DNA from: Methanomicrobiales archaeon
GTDB lineage: Archaea > Halobacteriota > Methanomicrobia > Methanomicrobiales > Methanospirillaceae
NCBI GenBank assembly: GCA_022841205.1
Contig: JALHCK010000008.1
Location: 62,001-126,000, forward strand
Length of the DNA: 64,000 nucleotides
Direction: 5' to 3'
Shown here: piece after piece, positions 17,389 through 25,640 of the stretch
How the letters are laid out: every line of letters begins with the position of its first letter
Numbering within the stretch: the stretch's first letter is position 1
Program-made: the position numbers and the translations under genes
The notes under the pieces: model-generated
The model's database searches: none
The model's input: only the letters and a program-made list of their open reading frames with translations
Told to the model about the DNA's origin: nothing

Positions 17389-18308
17389 CTCTCCGGGGTC
17401 ATCGAACTTATGAGGATTACGAAGCCGATGCTCCCGAACGGGATTATCAGGTAGATGATGATGTAGAGAAAGAATGGCTGGGACTGCCTCGAGAGGATGG
17501 ACATGATCGATTGCAGGATTATGAGGAACAGGGGCCCGGCCACCATCGCTGTCACGTAGGACTCGGCAATGAGCCCGAGCGTCTCGAGGAACATTTTCTG
17601 GGTCTGCCGGTTTTCAAGGGCATACTGTTCGGCCTTGTTCCGGAAGTATTCGGTCAGGTTGCTCCCGCTCGAGATGCACCCCATAGCCCCCTGTAAAAAT
17701 TCCTTCATCCGGAAACTTGGTGTGGTGGAAGATACCAGCCGCAGGGCTTCTATCAAATCCTTCCCGTACAAGTCGATTTCAAGGGCGACGAACCGTGCTT
17801 CGGTAGCACTCTCACCGTAAATTGTGCTGCTCGCCAGCTGGCGGAAGATCTCTGCAGGTGGAATTCCGGCTGTCGACATAGCCGTTACATAATTGATCGC
17901 ATATGGAAGGGTGGCATCGATGTTTCTCTTCCGGTTCCCGGCAATATAGACAGGGTAGAGGAGAAAGACCAAAAACGTTATCCCGCCTATAACGGCAAAC
18001 GACATCACGGCCGCAAGTATGGTGCCGAGGATCAGGGCATGCTGTGAGAGGGTAATGATGAAGTCCGGGGCTGCACCACGATACGTAATCATGCCAGGAA
18101 TATTGAGGGCCCAGGTGACCAGACTGAGAAAGACGGCGGAGAGGATACCGGCGAGGATTGACCCGAGATACGCGGTGGAGAGATACACTTCAAACGGGAC
18201 CTTCATCCTCGCCGTGAGCAGGGCGTTGCGGAGTTCTGCGTACTTGTTCCGCTTTTTTCCGGCATAGTGTCCAAACAGTTTGAAGGCGAATCGCTGGAGG
18301 CTGTTCAT
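17385..18308 (-). CDS. Type II secretion/pilus platform protein (GspF/ArlJ-like), first copy
   Basis: 307 residues. Membrane segments lie near residues 43-75, 88-150 and at the C-terminus (PFFLYIIIYLIIPFGSIGFVILI). Between them the T2SSF domain has LPYAINYVTAMSTAGIPPAE and LKEFLQGAMGCISSGSNLTE-like helices. It starts 5 nt after the ATPase stop and overlaps the next platform gene. It is the inner-membrane base of a pilus or secretion machine; no pilin gene is seen in the window. Confidence 0.88.
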   Translation of the reverse strand: MNSLQRFAFKLFGHYAGKKRNKYAELRNALLTARMKVPFEVYLSTAYLGSILAGILSAVFLSLVTWALNIPGMITYRGAAPDFIITLSQHALILGTILAAVMSFAVIGGITFLVFLLYPVYIAGNRKRNIDATLPYAINYVTAMSTAGIPPAEIFRQLASSTIYGESATEARFVALEIDLYGKDLIEALRLVSSTTPSFRMKEFLQGAMGCISSGSNLTEYFRNKAEQYALENRQTQKMFLETLGLIAESYVTAMVAGPLFLIILQSIMSILSRQSQPFFLYIIIYLIIPFGSIGFVILISSMTPES

Positions 18309-18313
18309 TCAGG

Positions 18314-20473
18314 TCATTCCATCGGGTAGAGTTCGGCTCGCACTGTTTCCATCACCTTTGAGGGGTCGCGGTAATACTGGATCAGGATGTTGCTCACATC
18401 GCGGTACTCGCGGATCTTCTTAACGCGCATCCATTCAAGTACCTCCTGCCGCATCTTGAGCTCCTCCCGCATTCTCGCTTCCGACCATCCACGGGCCTCC
18501 ATGATCTCTTCGAGGACAAAGGATTTGCCGGAATACGTTATCTCATCGGTGACCGGATGCCACCGGAATACCTCGTTCGTGATAAGCTCGTTCGTTCGTG
18601 GATCGAGGTCGAGAATCTCGACAATCTGCTTGTTGCGCCGAATCCGCTGTCCCCCAATCCTTGCCTGCACCTGGACCGATACCAGGTTCAGGGCGGAGAG
18701 CATGTTTCTCGGAACATCAAGCGGCGGGTTTTCCAGGCGGTGGACGATACTTGCCACTGAATCGGCATGGATTGTCGAATAGGTGACATGCCCGGTGCTC
18801 ATTGCCTGAAACAGGGTCAGGGCTTCCCTGCCCCTCACTTCGCCCACGATGAGATATTCGGGCCTCTGACGGAGGGCAGCACGGAGCAGCTCGTACATAT
18901 CGATCTCGCCCTTGCCTGCAGTGTCAAACGAAGTCCTGGTGACGCTGGGGATCCAGTTCGGGTGCGGCAGTTTCAGCTCCCGCGTATCCTCAAGGGTGAC
19001 TATCTTTGCCAGCGGAGGGATGAAGAGAGATATGGCGTTCAGCGAAGTAGTCTTACCCGATGCGGTTCCCCCTGCAAAAATACAGGACTTCCCGCTCTCC
19101 ACCGCAAGCCAGAGAAATGCGATGGACAGTGGGGAGAACGTTGACCATTCGATCAAATCGGTGGGGGTGATCGGTTCGGACTTGAATTTCCGGATGGTGT
19201 AGGTAGATCCATGAGCTGTGACTTCCGTCCCGAGGGTCATCTGGATCCGGGACCCATCATGCATGGTCGAATCGAGCATCGGTTCGGCGATGGAGATATA
19301 TTTTCCAGACCTCTGCGCGAGCTTGGTCACGTAAGAGTCGAGTTCTTCTGAACTCTTATAGCGAAGGCTGGTCCTCATGGATTCATAACGGGTATGATAG
19401 ACGAAGAGGTTTACATTCACCCCATCACACGAAATATCTTCGATGTAGCGGTCGTGCATGATGGGATCGATCATCCCATTCCCCAGAAACTCCTTGTTCA
19501 TATTATAGATGATCTTTTCCCGCTGGGAAGGTGTGAGTGAGAGGCCGAAATCGGCAATGACATCATCGGTGACTTCCTTAAGGGTGGTCCGCGCCTGTTC
19601 ATCGGGCAGGTTCTGGGTGTTTACATCGAGGCGCTCAAAAATACGTTCTTTGATCTCTCCGAAGAGTTCATCCTCTGCCGCAGTGAGGACTGGCTCAAGG
19701 ACCTCATATGTGTATTCGTGGGTAGCATGATCGTAGGTAACCCTGATGTAGGCATAGGGCTCGTTGACCGGATACGTCTCGATCTCTTCAGCGCCGGGTC
19801 GCGGCCGGAAGGTGAGATCCACGAGCGGGCCATGAATTCTCGGGTCATACTCCGCAACATGGTGGCGTATGATCGAGAGTGGACTCAACTTTTTGAGGAA
19901 CCCGGCCTTGGGCGCATCTGTTTCGATTGCGGTTGCCGTCTCGGTGACGGCCCTGAATCCTTCCCCTGTGAGCGCGCTCTCTTTTTGGGAAGGGATCCCA
20001 CCCTTGCTCTTGAGGTCAAAGACCTGAGTTCTGGCTTTAATTTTTAGTTCGTCCACTTCAAATGTGGCGCTCCGGGGCAGGATCAGCCCGTGGAGATCGC
20101 CGATTTCGTCAATCGAAACGACTGCTTCATTATGGGGTGGTTTCTCATCAGACCAGACACTCTTTTTTACCGGGACAAACCGGGGTGCCGCCCGGGTCTG
20201 GCTCATCACATCCCCTTCCTCGGTCTCGTAAGATTCCTGGGCTGCAAACGCCAATTTAGCCTCTTTTGTATCCATTTCAACCGGTTCCGTAACTCTTTCG
20301 GACGTTACCTCCACGGTTTTAGAGGGCGGGGCAACCGCGCGCTTGATCTCTTCAGAAAATTCAAATTCGAATTCCATGTTTTCTGACTCAACGGCTGCGT
20401 CAGGGTCCTTTTCCTTCTCTTTTTTGCCGCGTGAGAACATTTTTTTCAGTGATGATTCCTTCTTTCCCGCCAA
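18314..20473 (-). CDS. Type II/IV secretion (pilus assembly) ATPase
   Basis: 719 residues. The C-terminal ~450 residues are the GspE/ArlI/TadA ATPase: Walker A FAGGTASGKTTSLNA, an Asp box (LEDTRELKLPHPNW), Walker B LIVGEVRGREALT and a His box (STIHADSVASIVHRLENP). The N-terminal ~210 residues are charged and low in complexity (FSRGKKEKEKDPDAAVESEN), with an EFEFEFSEEIKRA stretch, longer than in typical ArlI. It powers pilus assembly or secretion. It lies between two roadblock-like proteins upstream and two platform proteins downstream, all with gaps of at most 33 nt. Confidence 0.92.
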   Translation of the reverse strand: MAGKKESSLKKMFSRGKKEKEKDPDAAVESENMEFEFEFSEEIKRAVAPPSKTVEVTSERVTEPVEMDTKEAKLAFAAQESYETEEGDVMSQTRAAPRFVPVKKSVWSDEKPPHNEAVVSIDEIGDLHGLILPRSATFEVDELKIKARTQVFDLKSKGGIPSQKESALTGEGFRAVTETATAIETDAPKAGFLKKLSPLSIIRHHVAEYDPRIHGPLVDLTFRPRPGAEEIETYPVNEPYAYIRVTYDHATHEYTYEVLEPVLTAAEDELFGEIKERIFERLDVNTQNLPDEQARTTLKEVTDDVIADFGLSLTPSQREKIIYNMNKEFLGNGMIDPIMHDRYIEDISCDGVNVNLFVYHTRYESMRTSLRYKSSEELDSYVTKLAQRSGKYISIAEPMLDSTMHDGSRIQMTLGTEVTAHGSTYTIRKFKSEPITPTDLIEWSTFSPLSIAFLWLAVESGKSCIFAGGTASGKTTSLNAISLFIPPLAKIVTLEDTRELKLPHPNWIPSVTRTSFDTAGKGEIDMYELLRAALRQRPEYLIVGEVRGREALTLFQAMSTGHVTYSTIHADSVASIVHRLENPPLDVPRNMLSALNLVSVQVQARIGGQRIRRNKQIVEILDLDPRTNELITNEVFRWHPVTDEITYSGKSFVLEEIMEARGWSEARMREELKMRQEVLEWMRVKKIREYRDVSNILIQYYRDPSKVMETVRAELYPME

Positions 20474-20478
20474 TCATA

Positions 20479-20916
20479 TCACCTTCCCAGATTGTCTTTA
20501 TCGTGCGAGTGCTCCATTTCCTTGAGTTGCCGTATGGCGAGCCGGACCAGACCAAGATTCGCGTCCGCAAGGGTGATTATACAGAGTGCGAGATCACCAT
20601 ACGGGAAAACAATGCATTTTTTCTTCCCGGCCTCCAGGACGATCTGGTCGAGTACTCCCATTCGCATATCGCTCGCGATACGCTCCCCTGCCCGGATAAA
20701 ATCTTCGGCGATGGCAGCCACCTGCTCAAAATCGTCCTTCCCCACCGATCTTACCGGAAAACCTTCATAAAATGCGATAACTGCGAGAACACCCGGCTGA
20801 CGCTTGATGACCTGGAGCCTGTTGTCATCGAGAATGTTTGACACCTCAAAAGCGCGCAACCCTCGTGCTTTTACCTGTATCCGCTCTTCCATCCGGTATC
20901 TTCCGGATTCTGTCAT
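20479..20916 (-). CDS. Roadblock/LC7-like protein
   Basis: 145 residues. The fold is inferred from the alternation of a helix, LQVIKRQPGVLAVIAFYEGF, a central helix (VAAIAEDFIRAGERIASDM) and strands DQIVLEAGKKKCIVFPYGDL, then a final helix (LGLVRLAIRQLKEM). Roadblock proteins dimerise and often act with small GTPases such as MglA. It ends 5 nt before the secretion ATPase gene. ATG 20916 is used; ATG 20892 with GGAAG upstream is an alternative. The partner is unknown. Confidence 0.7.
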   Translation of the reverse strand: MTESGRYRMEERIQVKARGLRAFEVSNILDDNRLQVIKRQPGVLAVIAFYEGFPVRSVGKDDFEQVAAIAEDFIRAGERIASDMRMGVLDQIVLEAGKKKCIVFPYGDLALCIITLADANLGLVRLAIRQLKEMEHSHDKDNLGR

Positions 20917-20948
20917 TTATCTGTCGTTTCAATTCTGATAAACGGCGT

Positions 20949-21296
20949 TCAGAGTGCCGCTACCAGGCGTTCCTTGTTCTTCTTGAGCTCGTACCGGATT
21001 CGTCCTAAATTCGAGGAATTTTCCGCAACGATTGCGATCAGTTCTTCTTTCGAGAGGGGCGACACGATGATCGGGCCACGGTCAAGCTCGACCAGCATCT
21101 GGGTAAGCTCACCTTTTCCAAGCTCTTTTCCCATGGCCTCTGATGTCCCGATGCCCGTTGATGCCATTGCCCCCAGAGCATCGATGTCCATCTTGCCGGA
21201 CATCGCACTCTCGATAACGAAACCGTCGCGGCCCACCACCACTGCAGCGGAAACCCCTTCGAGGTTCAGAAACTCATCTAAAATTTTTTTCAACAT
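20949..21296 (-). CDS. Roadblock/LC7-domain protein
   Basis: 115 residues, a clear roadblock domain: LNLEGVSAAVVVGRDGFVIES, ALGAMASTGIGTSEAMGKEL, then ELTQMLVELDRGPIIVSPLS. This family regulates small GTPases or acts as a scaffold. The chosen ATG 21296 has AGGTGG 7 nt upstream; a longer opening to 21398 lacks one. The TATA-like TTTTTATTT at 21341-21350 fits a promoter here, making this the first gene of a five-gene operon with the secretion ATPase and platform proteins. Confidence 0.85.
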   Translation of the reverse strand: MLKKILDEFLNLEGVSAAVVVGRDGFVIESAMSGKMDIDALGAMASTGIGTSEAMGKELGKGELTQMLVELDRGPIIVSPLSKEELIAIVAENSSNLGRIRYELKKNKERLVAAL

Positions 21297-21340
21297 TGCA
21301 CGCCACCTGTTGTATAAAAACATCCTCTTGATATCTTGAA

Positions 21341-21350
21341 ATAAAAATGT
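21341..21350 (-). promoter_or_regulatory. TATA-like element for the roadblock-secretion operon
   Basis: On the minus strand CATTTTTATTTC lies about 50 nt upstream of ATG 21296, giving a transcript start near 21322 and a leader of about 26 nt that contains the AGGTGG ribosome binding site. Confidence 0.4.
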
Positions 21351-21437
21351 TTGCCTGATATGCCGTCTGGCCTCTGCCAACACGGAGATGCCCGGCATCA
21401 GTAGTATTATGAACGAATGCGAAAGTATTGTCTATTG

Positions 21438-22058
21438 ATGCAGCTTCCCAGGGGGACATTTCGGGAATTGAAGAGAGGTTCGGTCCTCCATTCCCTCATC
21501 GGCGAGATGGAAAGGGCCCGCTTCACGGGATACTGCAAAATTGTGTCGGAAAAAGCCCCTGTCCTGCTGGTGTTTTCTGATGGGAAGATTGTCCTAGCCG
21601 AATGCGGAACACTTATCGCTCATGCCGCTATGGAGGAGATCTCCCACTCCGGAGACACCCCGGTTGACAGCTCGCTTCATGAGCTATCTTCCGCGCAAAT
21701 CCAGCTTGCCCTTGAGTTCAACCATGAGGCTCGTGTTGATGCGGGGGTGAAACCTGGCAGGATCTATATTGCACGGTCGCAACCCCGGCGTGATGATACC
21801 ACTCCTCACCCGAAATCACCTACCGTTGGGCCCAGTACCGGCTCACATCGCGTAACGGTGCCGGAACGTTCCTCTGATCACCGGACTTTCGTTCCGGCTG
21901 ATGAGGAGACGGCCCTCCTGATACGGGACCTCGATGCACTCGATTCGCTGGATATCCAGGCCATGACCGAGAATTTCCGGGCAAGCTGCCGCCAGATGAT
22001 CAAGAAACTCGAACTCGAACATCTCCTTGAAAAAGACGCAAGGGATGAAGGATCATGA
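21438..22058 (+). CDS. DUF2226-like protein, unknown function
   Basis: 206 residues from ATG 21438; ATG 21417 would add seven. The N-terminal ~110 residues (MQLPRGTFRELKRG; RARFTGYCKIVSEKAPVLLV; FSDGKIVLAECG) resemble the archaeal DUF2226 family, whose function is not known. A Ser/Pro/Thr-rich linker (about 120-150) and a C-terminal helix pair follow (LDIQAMTENFRASCRQMIKK). The stop overlaps the next start by 4 nt. Family call is from memory of its LPRG-GYC pattern and is only moderate. Confidence 0.65.
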   Translation: MQLPRGTFRELKRGSVLHSLIGEMERARFTGYCKIVSEKAPVLLVFSDGKIVLAECGTLIAHAAMEEISHSGDTPVDSSLHELSSAQIQLALEFNHEARVDAGVKPGRIYIARSQPRRDDTTPHPKSPTVGPSTGSHRVTVPERSSDHRTFVPADEETALLIRDLDALDSLDIQAMTENFRASCRQMIKKLELEHLLEKDARDEGS

Positions 22059-22549
22059 CTGCCAGCGAGACCTTCTTTTTGCTTGTTCTGATGATCATCA
22101 CTGCTGTCTGCCTCTTTCTCTGTATCTTCAACGCTTTGTTTCTCTTTGAGCTTCGTGAACGTCTGCGGGAGGCCCGGAAAAGAATTCCGGGAACGATGAC
22201 CGTGGGAAAGGTACAGGCGAATGGAGAGCAATCAGAACACCCCGGGGATTTGGAATCCGCAATAAGGCTCGCCGCCGGAAGGTACCATCTCGATTCGCTG
22301 GTTATTGGGACGGCAGACGGCCTGGTCGTTTCTTCTTATGGAAGCCGTAACCCTGAATACGAGGCCGCATATTACAGCAATATCCTGCAGGATGGAACCC
22401 GTGCCCCTGAACGCGGTGTGACGCCTTTTATATTCCGGTTCAGGGAAACACCCCTGATTGCGATCGCCCGCGCAAGGGACACTCCTTCGGAAGAGGTGGT
22501 GGAGAGACTGGAGACCGATATCAAAACCATATTCGAAACCCAATTATGA
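22055..22549 (+). CDS. Membrane-anchored roadblock-like protein
   Basis: 164 residues. One N-terminal membrane segment (TFFLLVLMIITAVCLFLCIFN, about 6-26) is followed by a basic juxtamembrane helix (LRERLREARKRIPG). The soluble domain AAGRYHLDSLVIGTADGLVVSS with a final helix VVERLETDIKTIF looks like a single roadblock fold facing the cytoplasm. It overlaps the DUF2226-like gene by ATGA. It may recruit partner roadblock proteins to the membrane; this is inference. Confidence 0.65.
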   Translation: MTASETFFLLVLMIITAVCLFLCIFNALFLFELRERLREARKRIPGTMTVGKVQANGEQSEHPGDLESAIRLAAGRYHLDSLVIGTADGLVVSSYGSRNPEYEAAYYSNILQDGTRAPERGVTPFIFRFRETPLIAIARARDTPSEEVVERLETDIKTIFETQL

Positions 22550-22576
22550 ACCGAAAGAGACCACGGGCCATTAGGA

Positions 22577-22586
22577 TTTATATAAA
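22577..22586 (+). promoter_or_regulatory. TATA box of minD
   Basis: TTTATATAAA is a near-ideal archaeal TATA box. Its centre is about 38 nt before the minD TTG start. The CGCAGTAACCACTAC box (22589-22603) begins 2 nt downstream, between the TATA box and the expected transcript start, a typical position for an archaeal repressor site. Confidence 0.65.
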
Positions 22587-22588
22587 CA

Positions 22589-22603
22589 CGCAGTAACCAC
22601 TAC
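22589..22603 (+). promoter_or_regulatory. 15-base box shared with the CBS-operon promoter
   Basis: CGCAGTAACCACTAC is identical to 3011-3025. Here the inverted partner arm is degenerate (TACACT instead of TACTGC). It overlaps the region just downstream of the minD TATA box. Confidence 0.45.
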
Positions 22604-22619
22604 ACTAAGGAGGGTTGAA

Positions 22620-23402
22620 TTGGTCAGGGTATTCACGTTCGCTTCTGGGAAGGGGGGGACCGGAAAGACCACGATGACGATCAACATAGGGACAAGTCTT
22701 GCAAAATTCGGGAAGCGGACTTGTATCATGGATGCAGATATCGGAATGGCCAACCTCGGGCTTTCCCTTGGGCTCGAGGGGGTTCCGGTCACCCTCCATG
22801 AAGTCCTCGCAGGAAAGGCCTCAATTCACGATGCGGTCTATGAAGGGCCGGGAGGAGTCCAGGTCGTTCCGAGTGGGATTTCGCTCCAGGGGTTCCAGCA
22901 GTCTGACCCTGAACTACTCGGCGATGTCCTGAAAGATCTCACCGATCGACTCGATTTCCTCCTTATAGATGCCCCCGCCGGCATCAGCAGGGATGGAGTC
23001 GTCCCGCTTGCAATTGCAGACGATGTCATCCTAGTTGTCAATCCCGAGCTCTCCTCCATCGTCGATGCCATGAAAACCAAAATCCTTGCCGAGGTGGTAG
23101 GTGGACACGTCCGGGGAGTGATTGTCAACCGGGCTACGTCCGAGAGTGCTGCAACGGTAAGCCAGAAAATGGAGAAGGTGCTCGGGGCCCGGGTTATAGG
23201 TCTTGTTCCCGAAGATCAGAATGTCAGGAGAGCTGCTTCTGCCAAGGTACCGGTGGTCATCAAGTATCCGACTTCGGGTTCATCGGTTGCAGTCAGAAGA
23301 ATCGCTGCCGGACTGGCTGGGATCACCATCGATAGAGAGCTCATGGAGCCTAAGAGCACCTTCATCGAACGGTTCACCAAGGTCTTCAGGGGAAAACGGT
23401 GA
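22620..23402 (+). CDS. minD: MinD/ParA-type ATPase
   Basis: 260 residues. The deviant Walker A is KGGTGKTT at residues 12-19, the switch is DADIGMANLG and Walker B is FLLIDAPAGIS. A C-terminal amphipathic helix (FIERFTKVFRGKR) resembles the MinD membrane-targeting sequence. Archaeal MinD proteins position membrane structures such as archaella and chemosensory arrays rather than the division ring. The start is TTG 22620, preceded by AAGGAGGG at 5-6 nt. It stands between roadblock-like genes and a 46-aa membrane peptide gene that overlaps its stop. Confidence 0.9.
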   Translation: MVRVFTFASGKGGTGKTTMTINIGTSLAKFGKRTCIMDADIGMANLGLSLGLEGVPVTLHEVLAGKASIHDAVYEGPGGVQVVPSGISLQGFQQSDPELLGDVLKDLTDRLDFLLIDAPAGISRDGVVPLAIADDVILVVNPELSSIVDAMKTKILAEVVGGHVRGVIVNRATSESAATVSQKMEKVLGARVIGLVPEDQNVRRAASAKVPVVIKYPTSGSSVAVRRIAAGLAGITIDRELMEPKSTFIERFTKVFRGKR

Positions 23403-23539
23403 CTCCCGATACAGTCACCATCGCAATACTGGGCTGTATTGATGGAGCACTTCTGGTGATCTCGTATCTGACCTATCGCCACATCAGGGCGGTGTCCAAA
23501 CGGGTCGACCACGCGGCCGGCAGACCTGAAAAAGAATGA
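23399..23539 (+). CDS. 46-residue single-span membrane peptide
   Basis: The GTG start overlaps the minD TGA (GTGA), and the frame stays open for 46 codons to TGA 23537. The N-terminal half is hydrophobic (VTIAILGCIDGALLVISYL, about 6-24). The C-terminal half is basic (RHIRAVSKRVDHAAGRPEKE), so the topology would be tail inside. A 7-bp hairpin follows the stop by 5 nt, which suits the end of a transcript. No family is recognised. The overlap suggests a membrane partner for MinD, as inference. Confidence 0.6.
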   Translation: MTPDTVTIAILGCIDGALLVISYLTYRHIRAVSKRVDHAAGRPEKE

Positions 23540-23544
23540 TCGGC

Positions 23545-23566
23545 ACGGGAGCAGAGCCTCTCCCGT
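23545..23566. terminator. Hairpin between convergent genes
   Basis: ACGGGAG and CTCCCGT form a perfect 7-bp stem with an 8-nt loop, followed by T-rich sequence (23566-23588). It lies 5 nt after the 46-aa peptide gene and 55 nt before the end of the opposing V4R gene. Confidence 0.6.
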
Positions 23567-23621
23567 TTATTTTCTGGTATTTTTTATCCCGAAGCTTTTT
23601 TGCTTTCTCAACCCTGCCGGA

Positions 23622-24752
23622 TCAGGATCCGTTGCCGTCATTCCTGTTTTTTATCTCAAAGACGCAGTTCGGATCACCCTTCGACCTGCACGATATCTCT
23701 TTTCCCCTCACTTTGATCCCGAATGCACCTTCAACGATTCCTGCGAGAAGTCCTGCCGTGCCGTAACAGACTTTTTTCCCTGCATTGCCGAACGACTCAG
23801 ATTCCACAGTGTGCTCGAGTGTGATCGTCTTGGTCTTTTCTGCCTCGTTCCAGGTCATGGCAACGATTCTGAACCAGCCCATCTGTGAGAAGAATGTGAA
23901 CGCCATATCAGCAAGGGTATTCGGATCGGTAATCCCCATCTTCTTGTAGTATTCAACGTTCTCCCGGCCCATGTCCATATATGCCCGGTAGTTGACACCC
24001 CCGGCAGACATCTCCCCCATGGTCTTGATGAGAGAGTTGGTCATGGAGGTGAAGATAAACCGGGGCATGATGACGACCGGTTCATCGATCAGCCTGACCT
24101 TTCCCTCAATAGGTTTATGCTCGATATATTCGGTGATAGCAGAATCACCCCTTACGATAGCCTGGGCCTTCCATTTCCAACTGGCCTCGGTCTGATCGGC
24201 AACAAACTCGCAGTAATCATCACCGTTCGCCCGGCATTTCGTCTCTAAACAGAACCAGTTCTTTCCAGTGATGGCGGCGAGGATTCCCTCAATCCATCCG
24301 CGGTGAATCCCGCAGACTGGCATCTTCCAATCCTTCATCACCTGAGACTCGAAGGTCTGGCGGGTCCGCAGGACTATCTTCTTCTCATCGTGGGAAACGA
24401 GCTCGAACGGTGCTCCCCATCCCTGCTGATGCTGAAGCTGGAATACCAGTAGTAAAAACTCGGAGGGGGAAAGGTTCATTCCAAGCTTTTTAAGAAAATT
24501 GTTCAGCCCTACCGAACCCAGTCCAACTGCCCTGAAGAGCTGTTCGGTTGCCTTCACGGCAAGTTTCCGGTTGAGGTTGACCTCGTACATCTCGTAGATT
24601 GACCGAACAAGATAATCGGGGTTGCTTGCCGTACGAACCCCCAGAAACGATACTGTGCCCTGCAGTGGATCGATCTCCATATAATCCCTGATATCCTTGG
24701 ACCCGGAGATGATCGCTTCAAAATCGCTTTTCTCGATCTTCTTACGCTCCAT
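23622..24752 (-). CDS. Protein with two V4R (4-vinyl reductase) domains
   Basis: 376 residues. Two V4R modules are seen, each ending in the Cys pattern of this ligand-binding fold: CLETKCRANGDDYCEF (about residues 168-183) and ISCRSKGDPNCVFEI near the C-terminus (about 353-367). V4R domains bind small hydrophobic molecules and share the fold of TRAPP Bet3-type proteins; in methanogens they occur as stand-alone sensors. TATA box GTTTAAATACG (24774-24785) gives a nearly leaderless transcript. The ligand is unknown. Confidence 0.85.
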   Translation of the reverse strand: MERKKIEKSDFEAIISGSKDIRDYMEIDPLQGTVSFLGVRTASNPDYLVRSIYEMYEVNLNRKLAVKATEQLFRAVGLGSVGLNNFLKKLGMNLSPSEFLLLVFQLQHQQGWGAPFELVSHDEKKIVLRTRQTFESQVMKDWKMPVCGIHRGWIEGILAAITGKNWFCLETKCRANGDDYCEFVADQTEASWKWKAQAIVRGDSAITEYIEHKPIEGKVRLIDEPVVIMPRFIFTSMTNSLIKTMGEMSAGGVNYRAYMDMGRENVEYYKKMGITDPNTLADMAFTFFSQMGWFRIVAMTWNEAEKTKTITLEHTVESESFGNAGKKVCYGTAGLLAGIVEGAFGIKVRGKEISCRSKGDPNCVFEIKNRNDGNGS

Positions 24753-24773
24753 ACCTGTACTCTCATGATTGAA

Positions 24774-24785
24774 CGTATTTAAACC
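24774..24785 (-). promoter_or_regulatory. TATA box of the V4R gene
   Basis: On the minus strand GGTTTAAATACG lies about 27 nt upstream of ATG 24752, implying a transcript that begins within a few bases of the start codon. Confidence 0.5.
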
Positions 24786-24874
24786 CTCTCGGCCCGGGGG
24801 GAGTTCAGAGACGGGAAATGTATTGTATGATGAAAATGAGGCTTTTAATTGAAATATATTCTGACTTGCTAAGA

Positions 24875-25495
24875 TTAACCGATCTCGAGATCAAGAGGTT
24901 TGTCCTGGAGTTCCTGAGAGAAGGAAAATTCGTAAACATCGATATTGTTCTCGTCCCGCACGATCAGGACTTCGTAAGGGCCATGGAGGAGACGGAACGA
25001 TACTTCACCTCCATGTCCGGTTCTGTCATTTCCCACGATCTGCCCATTGCGGCGGATCTTCACTGCAACGTCCGGAATCGGAATGCCACCGTGTTTGACC
25101 ACGATTATCAATCGACCGATCCCCTCCGTTTTCTTCCCGATCTCAGGAAGACTGAGTTTATAGGATGATGTGAAATGGCTCTTGTCGTAGATCCTGCAGC
25201 TGAAAACGATCCGTTCCACAACAGCCGGATCCATGGCATAGAAGGTGAACTGATCCTCCCTGTTGATAAGATAGACGGCCTTGTTCCCATAGATTTCTCC
25301 CTTGTGATCGGAGAACAACGCCCCCTCCGGTTCGCCTTCGAGGAAGAGGAGGTAGGTCTTCCTTCCCCGGCCGGACGACACCCCCGCTCCGTGTAACTTC
25401 TCCTCCCTCGCCGTTTGTAAAAGGCCGGAATATGAATAGGTACCTTGTGGCGGTATATCCCTGATAAGATCATCGACAATGCCAGCGCTGTCCAC
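24875..25495 (-). CDS. Unknown soluble protein in the roadblock/V4R cluster
   Basis: 206 residues from a GTG start. The middle (TYLLFLEGEPEGALFSDHKG, about 47-66) has the look of the small-ligand or effector domains found next to roadblock genes. The C-terminal ~80 residues (RLIIVVKHGGIPIPDVAVKIRRNG ... GHGGEVSFRLLHGPYEVLIV) read like a carboxypeptidase-regulatory or Ig-like beta sandwich. I do not recognise a named family. An overlapping plus-strand frame at 24818-25168 was rejected. Confidence 0.65.
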   Translation of the reverse strand: MDSAGIVDDLIRDIPPQGTYSYSGLLQTAREEKLHGAGVSSGRGRKTYLLFLEGEPEGALFSDHKGEIYGNKAVYLINREDQFTFYAMDPAVVERIVFSCRIYDKSHFTSSYKLSLPEIGKKTEGIGRLIIVVKHGGIPIPDVAVKIRRNGQIVGNDRTGHGGEVSFRLLHGPYEVLIVRDENNIDVYEFSFSQELQDKPLDLEIG

Positions 25496-25640
25496 GAATT
25501 ATCCCTCCAGCAGGATGGAGATTCCATCCGGTCTTTCAATATGGAAATAGTAGTAGGGACCTGATATTTTTTATCCTTCTCCTGGTTCAGGAAAAGCGAG
25601 ACATAATAGCGGGGAACAGTTATACTATGAGAGAGTTACC

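Noticed and set aside
24818..25168. 116-codon plus-strand frame opposite the unknown cluster protein
   Set aside because: The minus frame is longer and has domain-like segments; the plus frame starts in an AT-rich intergenic stretch and looks like a shadow.
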